49,447 nucleotides of DNA, taken from assembly GCA_002320285.1 (NCBI GenBank), contig DCKE01000009.1, forward strand, positions 1 through 49,447, in the 5' to 3' direction. This document shows, one piece after another, positions 43,960 through 49,447 of the stretch (its first letter is position 1; every line of letters begins with the position of its first letter). The position numbers and the translations under genes are program-made. This stretch comes from Flavobacteriaceae bacterium UBA1682 (lineage in GTDB: Bacteria > Bacteroidota > Bacteroidia > Flavobacteriales > Flavobacteriaceae). The notes under the pieces were generated by a model. The model was not told the origin of the DNA and searched no databases. It worked only from the letters and a program-made list of their open reading frames with translations.

Positions 43960-44250
43960 TTAAGGCCTCATTAATTTTTCTAAAGCATCCAAATGCTTTT
44001 TAAACACTTGCTTGCCCAGCGCAGTCGCTTTATAAGAAGTTCGAGGTTTTTTCCCGACAAACTCTTTTTTGACCTCCAAATAATTCTTTTTCTCCAAAGC
44101 GCTGGAATGACTCGCCAAATTACCGTCCGTTACTTTTAAGAGTTGTTTCATTTCATTAAAGTCTACCCATTCGTTGACCATCAAAACTGACAGCATACCC
44201 AGTCGCACCCTACTCTCAAAATCTTTATTTAAACCGTCGATAATCCCCAT
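43960..44250 (-). CDS. Winged-helix transcriptional regulator (HTH_34-like)
   Basis: A 96-residue protein made of one winged helix domain. VRLGMLSVLMVNEWVDFNEMKQLL and TDGNLASHSSALEKKNYLEVKK correspond to the helix-turn-helix, and FVGKKPRTSYKATALGKQVFKKH to the wing and dimer helix; the family is ArsR/MarR-like (HTH_34, COG1846-type). No metal-binding cysteines are present. It starts two bases after the stop of the preceding membrane-protein gene, so they are translationally coupled. It probably controls its own operon. Confidence 0.88.
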   Translation of the reverse strand: MGIIDGLNKDFESRVRLGMLSVLMVNEWVDFNEMKQLLKVTDGNLASHSSALEKKNYLEVKKEFVGKKPRTSYKATALGKQVFKKHLDALEKLMRP

Positions 44251-44252
44251 GG

Positions 44253-44867
44253 TTAATTGTATTTTTTATAGAGAATAATACCGTATAAAATATGCAACAA
44301 ACCAAAACCAATCGCCCAGAATACCAAGCCTAACCCCAAATTAAACAGGGCAATTAAACCCAGAATCAATTCTAAAATACCCAAAAACTTAACGTCGGAA
44401 TAGGTATATTTTTCTACATTAATCAATGCTAGTCCGTAGAAAATCAGCAAGGAGGGCGCGATTAGATCAAAATGATTTTGAAAGAGCATTGCAGCACAAA
44501 AAACACCGCCTGCAATCAACGGAATCGCCAAACTAAAAACCATCTTTTTAGTGGTGCCGGTCCAAATTGGCAAATCCATGCGACGGCTTTTTTTGACGGT
44601 AAAATAAATCCCAAATAAAACGGCAAGCGACAATATTGAAACCGCTAAAATCAACAATTCTACTGTCAAACCACTGCTATATGTTTGTCCGCCTTTTTCA
44701 AAATAGTCCAATCCCGATCGTTGCATTAACAGATAAGCTCCTAAGGCACCAAGCAATCCTAAAAAGCCGGCTACGATACCAGACAAACCACTAAGAGAAA
44801 TAAAGCGAGACGAGCGTTCCATCATCTCACGAATATGTGCCAAATCATCCATAGTATTGTTCTTCAT
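44253..44867 (-). CDS. Small polytopic membrane protein upstream of regulator
   Basis: A protein of about 204 residues with six predicted transmembrane helices (starting at about SGLSGIVAGFLGLLGALGAYL) and a short hydrophilic N-terminus, MDDLAHIREMMERSSRF. I do not know a function; similar proteins occur beside HTH_34 regulators and DUF4153 proteins in Bacteroidota. In-frame ATGs at 44879, 44867 and 44852 are all possible; none has a Shine-Dalgarno sequence and I chose the middle one. It is the first gene of the trio. Confidence 0.7.
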   Translation of the reverse strand: MKNNTMDDLAHIREMMERSSRFISLSGLSGIVAGFLGLLGALGAYLLMQRSGLDYFEKGGQTYSSGLTVELLILAVSILSLAVLFGIYFTVKKSRRMDLPIWTGTTKKMVFSLAIPLIAGGVFCAAMLFQNHFDLIAPSLLIFYGLALINVEKYTYSDVKFLGILELILGLIALFNLGLGLVFWAIGFGLLHILYGIILYKKYN

Positions 44868-44922
44868 ATAAAATAGCATTTAGAATTAGTCCCTGTTGCT
44901 TTTAGATTTTCACTTTGAAATG

Positions 44923-44952
44923 CAAAGTTATTTGAAATTTTAATATACGCAA
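44923..44952 (-). promoter_or_regulatory. Promoter of the membrane-protein/regulator/DUF4173 operon
   Basis: On the minus strand TTG (44950-44952), a 19-base spacer and TAACTTTG (44923-44930), about 55 bases before the chosen start. This is a full-consensus promoter. Confidence 0.75.
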
Positions 44953-44981
44953 GAATTTACGCGTTTTTTTAAAGCAAAAAA

Positions 44982-45007
44982 AAATGGGAATTAAATAATT
45001 CCCATTT
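44982..45007 (-). terminator. Terminator overlapping the end of the MutS-like gene
   Basis: AAATGGGAATTA (44982-44993) pairs with TAATTCCCATTT (44996-45007). The stem encodes the last codons and the stop (44991-44993) of the MutS-like gene and is followed, reading leftward, by a run of T on the minus strand. Confidence 0.85.
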
Positions 45008-46763
45008 TTTTCATGATAAAGGTGGCATTTTTGTTTTTACATATACCGTCGTGAATTTTATAATCGAAAAACAACTCATCGTCGTGCATCTCGACTTCAA
45101 AACATTTGTTAGTCAAAATCGTCGGATGATCTTTAGTGATTTCACAGACTTCGAGATCGTGAGTCGCGATCATACCAAAGGTTTGATCTTGGATCAATTT
45201 AAGGATCACCCCTATAGTACCCGATTGTTTATCATCGGAATTGGTGCCGCGTAAGATTTCGTCTAACAGCACAAAACAGGGCTGCTCTTTGACCGATTCG
45301 ACGATCAATTTCAATCGTTTAACCTCTGCGTAGAAATACGATTCACTATCGCTTAAAGAGTCTTCTAATCGCATAGAAACAAACAACGGCATTGGAAAAA
45401 AGCTGGCTTTTGAACTGCAAATCGGCGCACCGATTCCAGCCAAAATCAGGTTCATGCCAACCGTTCTTAAGAAGGTACTCTTACCAGACATATTGGATCC
45501 CGTTAATATCACAAAACGCTGATTGGAGAAATCGATGTCGTTGGTCACCCGCTTAGAGGCGTCAATTAAGGGATGCCCTAAATCTTTAAAGTTCATTTTA
45601 CCCTCCGTATTCAACACGGGAAAGCAATATCCCCTGTTGTTATAGGAGTAATTGGCCAAAGCATTTAAAGCTTCCAATTCTCCAATTGCATCCAACCAAT
45701 TGGGAACTGCTGCCGCGTGTTTTTTCTTCCATTTTAGCAAGCCATTTAAAACGTGTATATGATACTGAAAGAAACCGTTAAAAACGACCATGACAAAGAT
45801 ATTAGCAATGGTATTGATCTTTTCGAAATAATCAGACAATTCTTTTAATTCCTGACTAGCACTGCGGTCTCCCTGACTAAAAAGAGCTACGAAACGCTTT
45901 AATTTAGCACCCTTAAATTCGCTTTTTTCAATTTTGCGTATAATCAAGCTGTAGTTTTGAATTGTTTCATGTATTTTATCGGCTCCAACGATTTCTTTTT
46001 GAATATCTCGGGTTTTGGATGTTGCTAAAATCAAATTGGCCGTAAAGAGTAAGGAGACCAAATAACCCCAAAAGGTATCTCCTAACAACCAAGTACCGAG
46101 TATAGATATCAGTAACAAAGCCGGTAAAGCAAACGATAAGATATATCTCCACCGCGATATATTATTGCTATTAGTCGTTGCCCAATGTTTGATTCTGTCA
46201 TACTCCACACGCTGAATAGGAGCCATTTTAGATAAGGCGCTAATATTTTGTCTCCACTCGATTTGTGTAGACAGTTCTTTGACCGCTTCTTGATTTTCAA
46301 GAATTTCCTTAGGCGTCAATACCTGATTTAGCAGTCCTGCCAACTGAAATTTCCCAACATAAGAAGCCGTTCTATTTAAGAACTGAAATAAAGACTGGGA
46401 TCCGAAGATATCCAAATCATAAGCATAAGGATGTTGTTGTTGTAAAAACTCCTTGCCGTCGTCAAAAGGTTTCTTTTTATCTTTTAAAAAGCCGATTTCT
46501 TCTTCGTTTAGTTCCATCAATGCCTGATGATACCTCATCTTCCACGACATCGATATATGTACACGCATCAGCACTATAAAGAATACCACCAAACCGAAAA
46601 CCATCCACAGATAATTCGACTGTTCCGTGCGTAAAAATTTATAAAAAAGATAGACTATCGCCAGTACTACTACCAGCCTCAATGTACCAATAATGCGGTA
46701 CTTTTTTCTTAAATGGTGAAATTTATCAGCAAACTGATCGAAAAATTTTTGATATAAATCCAT
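44991..46763 (-). CDS. Membrane-anchored MutS-family ATPase
   Basis: A 590-residue protein. It has two N-terminal transmembrane helices (LRLVVVLAIVYLFYKFL and WMVFGLVVFFIVLMRVHIS, about residues 28-67), two more near the middle (from about 205 to 245), a MutS-core-like helical region and a C-terminal MutS ATPase domain with TGSNMSGKSTFLR (Walker A), CFVLLDEILRGTNSDD (Walker B) and ATHDLEV. It lacks the mismatch-recognition and connector domains of MutS, so it is not the mismatch-repair protein. The ATG at 46763 is preferred over one seven codons upstream (46784). Function unknown; the membrane anchor is the main oddity. Confidence 0.85.
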   Translation of the reverse strand: MDLYQKFFDQFADKFHHLRKKYRIIGTLRLVVVLAIVYLFYKFLRTEQSNYLWMVFGLVVFFIVLMRVHISMSWKMRYHQALMELNEEEIGFLKDKKKPFDDGKEFLQQQHPYAYDLDIFGSQSLFQFLNRTASYVGKFQLAGLLNQVLTPKEILENQEAVKELSTQIEWRQNISALSKMAPIQRVEYDRIKHWATTNSNNISRWRYILSFALPALLLISILGTWLLGDTFWGYLVSLLFTANLILATSKTRDIQKEIVGADKIHETIQNYSLIIRKIEKSEFKGAKLKRFVALFSQGDRSASQELKELSDYFEKINTIANIFVMVVFNGFFQYHIHVLNGLLKWKKKHAAAVPNWLDAIGELEALNALANYSYNNRGYCFPVLNTEGKMNFKDLGHPLIDASKRVTNDIDFSNQRFVILTGSNMSGKSTFLRTVGMNLILAGIGAPICSSKASFFPMPLFVSMRLEDSLSDSESYFYAEVKRLKLIVESVKEQPCFVLLDEILRGTNSDDKQSGTIGVILKLIQDQTFGMIATHDLEVCEITKDHPTILTNKCFEVEMHDDELFFDYKIHDGICKNKNATFIMKKMGII

Positions 46764-46801
46764 GAATATATTCTTGATTAGCATTTACAAATTACACCTA
46801 A

Positions 46802-46835
46802 AAAAAACCATCCTCAAAGAATTAAGGATGGTTTT
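46802..46835 (-). terminator. folD terminator
   Basis: AAAAACCATCCT (46802-46813), a 10-base loop, AGGATGGTTTTT (46824-46835). It lies 26 bases past the folD stop and could act in both directions. Confidence 0.88.
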
Positions 46836-46860
46836 TCATATATTGGATTTGATTTTGTGT

Positions 46861-47748
46861 TTATTGTTTCATCAACGCACGTCTTTCTCTTGCTAAAAGT
46901 GTATTTTTTAGCAACATTGAAATCGTCATGGGTCCTACTCCTCCAGGAACTGGAGTAATGAAAGAGGCTTTTTTGCTGACATGTTCGAAATCGACATCAC
47001 CCGTGATTCTGTATCCACGCGGAGCAGTTTCATCTGGAACGCGAGTAATACCCACATCAATAATCACAACATCGTCTTTTACCATTTCGGCTTTTAAGAA
47101 ATTAGGTACTCCCAAAGCCGAAATAATAATATCTGCTTGTGAAGTGATCTGAGTGATGTTTTTAGTATGACTATGTGTTAAGGTCACTGTCGAGTTTCCA
47201 GGAAAACCTTTTCTTCCCATTAAAATGCTCATCGGACGACCCACTATATGAGATCTACCGATAACCACCGTATGTTTACCTTGGGTATCTACATTGTATC
47301 GTTCTAATAGTTCCAGAATACCAAACGGAGTTGCCGGAATAAATGTAGTCATATCCAAAGCCATTTTTCCGAAGTTTTCGGGATGAAAACCATCAACGTC
47401 TTTACTAGGATCTACAGCCATTAAAACTTTTTGGGTATCGATTTGTGGAGGCAAAGGCAATTGAATAATAAAACCGTCGATATCGTCGTTTTCATTTAAT
47501 TCTTGAATTTTCGCCAACAGTTCCACTTCAGAAGTAGTTCCGGACATACGAACCATAGTCGATTCAAAACCGACGCGTTCACACGCCTTAACTTTACTTC
47601 CTACATAAGTTAAACTAGCTCCATCGTTTCCAACGATTACTGCGGCCAAATGAGGTACTTTCTCCCCTTTTTCGACCATCTTAGAAACTTCGGCTGCAAT
47701 TTCATCTTTGATATCGTTAGATACCTTATTACCGTCTAGTAGTTGCAT
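46861..47748 (-). CDS. folD: Bifunctional methylenetetrahydrofolate dehydrogenase/cyclohydrolase
   Basis: A 295-residue cytoplasmic enzyme that interconverts 5,10-methylene-, methenyl- and 10-formyl-tetrahydrofolate with NADP. Motifs: VGNDGASLTYVGSKVKACE with the catalytic Lys (about 52-60), GFIIQLPLPPQID, DVDGFHPENFGK, VVIGRSHIVGRPMS (nucleotide binding) and TPVPGGVGPMTISML near the end. Length is normal. It follows ffh on the same strand with an 82-base gap containing a hairpin. Confidence 0.97.
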   Translation of the reverse strand: MQLLDGNKVSNDIKDEIAAEVSKMVEKGEKVPHLAAVIVGNDGASLTYVGSKVKACERVGFESTMVRMSGTTSEVELLAKIQELNENDDIDGFIIQLPLPPQIDTQKVLMAVDPSKDVDGFHPENFGKMALDMTTFIPATPFGILELLERYNVDTQGKHTVVIGRSHIVGRPMSILMGRKGFPGNSTVTLTHSHTKNITQITSQADIIISALGVPNFLKAEMVKDDVVIIDVGITRVPDETAPRGYRITGDVDFEHVSKKASFITPVPGGVGPMTISMLLKNTLLARERRALMKQ

Positions 47749-47781
47749 TGATATAAAATGTTAGGTGTTGTTGTCTAAAAT

Positions 47782-47822
47782 AAATAAGGTTTAAACTTCG
47801 TGTTGAACCTTAAACCTTATTT
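47782..47822 (-). terminator. ffh terminator
   Basis: AAATAAGGTTTAA (47782-47794) pairs with TTAAACCTTATTT (47810-47822); loop 15 bases. The downstream T tract on the minus strand is short, so it may be leaky toward folD. Confidence 0.7.
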
Positions 47823-47830
47823 GGTATCTT

Positions 47831-49168
47831 TTATTGCATTCCTTTTAAATTCCCCATCATTCTCATCAGGTTTTTGCCTTTTGCCCCTTGCATCATCTTC
47901 ATCATCTTACTCATTTGGTCAAATTGCTTTAACAATTGATTGACTTGTTGAATGTCTGTCCCCGATCCTTTGGCGATACGCGCTTTTCGCTTAGCGTCCA
48001 ATAATACGGGTTTGGTACGTTCCTCTGGAGTCATCGAATGGATGATCGCTTCGATATGTTTAAAAGCATCGTCTTCGATGTCCACATCTTTTAACGCTTT
48101 ACCCACACCTGGAATCATTCCAACCAAGTCCTTCATATTACCCATCTTTTTTACCTGTTGAATTTGAGAAAGGAAATCGTCAAAACCAAATTCGTTTTTA
48201 GCGATTTTCTTTTGGATTTTTCTCGCTTCTTCCTCGTCGTATTGCGCTTGTGCACGCTCCACCAAGGAGATAACGTCACCCATTCCCAAAATACGATCAG
48301 CCATACGATCTGGATAGAACACGTCAATCGCATCCATTTTCTCGCCTGTACCGATAAATTTAATCGGTTTATTTACTACCGACTTAATTGATATCGCAGC
48401 ACCTCCACGGGTATCTCCATCTAATTTCGTTAGGATAACCCCATCAAAATTCAATCGATCGTTAAACGCCTTAGCCGTATTAACAGCATCTTGACCTGTC
48501 ATAGCATCCACTACAAACAAGGTTTCTTGCGGTTGAATGGCCTGGTGTACATTGGCAATCTCGGTCATCATTTGCTCATCAACAGCCAAACGTCCAGCCG
48601 TATCGACGATTACGACATTAAAGCCATTTGATTTTGCATATTTGATCGCATTTTGTGCAATCTCTACCGGATTCATATTTCCCGCCTCGGTATATACTTC
48701 CACACCGATTTGTTCACCGACAACCTGCAACTGATTGATTGCTGCTGGTCGGTAAATATCACAGGCTACCAATAATGGTTTTTTATTCTTTTTGGTCTTT
48801 AAGAAGTTCGCCAATTTACCCGAGAACGTGGTCTTTCCCGATCCCTGTAAACCCGACATTAAAATAATAGACGGACTAGCCGACAGGTTGATACCCGCAA
48901 CATCTCCTCCCATCAATTCAATTAACTCGTCCTTTACGATTTTAATCATTAACTGACCCGGCTGTAGGGTTGTTAATACATCTTGTCCTAAGGCTTTGTC
49001 CTTAACTCTACTGGTAAAATCCTTGGCAATTTTAAAATTGACATCGGCATCCAATAATGCTCTACGCACTTCTTTTAAGGTATCGGCAACGTTTACTTCT
49101 GTAATCTTTCCGTGCCCTTTAAGTATATGAAAGGCTTTATCTAATTTATCGCTTAAATTGTCAAACAT
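47831..49168 (-). CDS. ffh: Signal recognition particle protein Ffh
   Basis: A 445-residue GTPase that binds the SRP RNA and signal sequences to bring inner-membrane proteins to FtsY. It has the N domain (MFDNLSDKLDKAFHILKG), the G domain with GLQGSGKTTF (106-115), DIYRPAAINQL, VDTAGRL and TKLDGDTRGG, and the methionine-rich M domain ending KMMQGAKGKNLMRMMGNLKG. The frame is open to an ATG at 49237, but the standard start MFDNLSDKL is the ATG at 49168, 27 bases after a consensus promoter. The SRP RNA gene was not found in the window. Confidence 0.97.
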   Translation of the reverse strand: MFDNLSDKLDKAFHILKGHGKITEVNVADTLKEVRRALLDADVNFKIAKDFTSRVKDKALGQDVLTTLQPGQLMIKIVKDELIELMGGDVAGINLSASPSIILMSGLQGSGKTTFSGKLANFLKTKKNKKPLLVACDIYRPAAINQLQVVGEQIGVEVYTEAGNMNPVEIAQNAIKYAKSNGFNVVIVDTAGRLAVDEQMMTEIANVHQAIQPQETLFVVDAMTGQDAVNTAKAFNDRLNFDGVILTKLDGDTRGGAAISIKSVVNKPIKFIGTGEKMDAIDVFYPDRMADRILGMGDVISLVERAQAQYDEEEARKIQKKIAKNEFGFDDFLSQIQQVKKMGNMKDLVGMIPGVGKALKDVDIEDDAFKHIEAIIHSMTPEERTKPVLLDAKRKARIAKGSGTDIQQVNQLLKQFDQMSKMMKMMQGAKGKNLMRMMGNLKGMQ

Positions 49169-49194
49169 GATTGTATCGTTTAATACTGAATCGA

Positions 49195-49225
49195 CAAAGA
49201 TAATATAAACTACTAAAGGCGCAAA
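49195..49225 (-). promoter_or_regulatory. ffh promoter
   Basis: On the minus strand TTTG (49222-49225), a 19-base spacer and TATCTTTG (49195-49202), 26 bases before the ATG at 49168. It lies inside the longer open frame, which supports the shorter protein. Confidence 0.85.
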
Positions 49226-49290
49226 CGGCTCTATCATTAAAGTTTAGACTAAAATCACTTTATTTTTCGTTTTCACTTGATTTTGCGTAA

Positions 49291-49333
49291 ACAGTAACCA
49301 GTAATTGGTAATCAGATTCGGAATTCGGGAGTT
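49291..49333. repeat. Family A repeat fragment at the right end
   Basis: Words of the left-hand array return here: CAGTAACCAGTAAT, then AATCAGATTCGGAATTCGGGAGT. Orientation is the same as at 181-900. Confidence 0.6.
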
Positions 49334-49394
49334 TCGATAAAATTATCCGTTTTGTATCAAATTATGGCTAATTCAACTATTTAGTTCAAAGCCT

Positions 49395-49447
49395 ATATGC
49401 ATCAAAAAGCCTATATGCCCATTCGCGAATCAGCGAATCAGCGAATC
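49395..49447. repeat. Family B octamer patch cut by the window end (inverted)
   Basis: Read on the minus strand, octamers CGCTGATT (twice), then CGCGAATG and GGCATATA, appear in the order seen at 27430-27501. The patch continues past the window edge. Together with 49169-49290 it fills the gap upstream of ffh, in which only the ffh promoter is recognisable. Confidence 0.7.

Noticed and set aside
44991..46763. Mismatch-repair MutS
   Set aside because: The mismatch-recognition and connector domains are missing and transmembrane helices are present.
49169..49237. Longer Ffh starting at 49237
   Set aside because: The conserved N-terminus starts at 49168, and the promoter lies within the extension.

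Overview
The window is an AT-rich, gene-dense chromosomal segment from a member of the Bacteroidota, almost certainly a Flavobacteriaceae-like gliding-lineage organism. The evidence is the gldF-gldG pair beside dnaN, a CusA-type pump fused to its own outer-membrane channel, two TonB-dependent receptors, a general lack of Shine-Dalgarno sequences, and promoters of the Bacteroidota form (TTG/TTTG, about 20 bases, TAnnTTTG). I did not identify the genus.

Layout. 1-1132 has no protein gene: a leftward promoter and leader resembling an rRNA operon start at the extreme left, an approximately 700-base degenerate repeat array, and the dnaN terminator. 1133-5889 (minus) holds dnaN and an operon of a SAM hydrolase, an ABM-domain protein, gldF and gldG. 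phoH (+) and a secreted META-type protein (-) converge on a 15-bp terminator. 7948-14877 (minus) is a heavy-metal efflux locus: orphan histidine kinase, CzcA/CusA-TolC fusion and adaptor lipoprotein, with a CTTAAG-N5-CTTAAG box before the pump gene. 15062-18260 carries an acyl-CoA synthetase, a small membrane protein and a PPK2 kinase. 18363-23473 (+) carries an unidentified protein and a MarR-TolC-HlyD-ABC-2 permease cassette. 23640-28469 has a lipoprotein, an ABC-F protein, NhaA and LipA. 28516-34321 has a GAPDH, a purine nucleoside phosphorylase, LpxK, Nif3-like and partner proteins and an alpha/beta hydrolase. 34387-42356 has a pseudouridine synthase, two siderophore-type TonB receptors sharing a 17-base leader motif, and an APC permease. 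42410-49168 (minus) has a membrane protein/regulator/DUF4173 trio, a membrane-anchored MutS-like ATPase, FolD and Ffh.

How genes work together. The CzcA-type pump and its adaptor form a complete tripartite exporter in two polypeptides; the kinase presumably senses the metal, but its response regulator is not in the window. The MarR protein has a palindrome directly after its own promoter, suggesting autorepression of a drug or small-molecule exporter that lacks an ATPase gene. The two TonB receptors look co-regulated, probably by iron. Most of the rest is conserved housekeeping: replication clamp, SRP, one-carbon metabolism, lipoate, lipid A.

The most unusual material is non-coding: two vocabularies of degenerate minisatellite (7/14-base and 8-base periods) that recur at several intergenic sites and at both window ends, a structured extragenic element between the ABC-F and nhaA genes, and the response-regulator-like box in front of the metal pump. 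I saw no transposase, phage gene, CRISPR array or tRNA.
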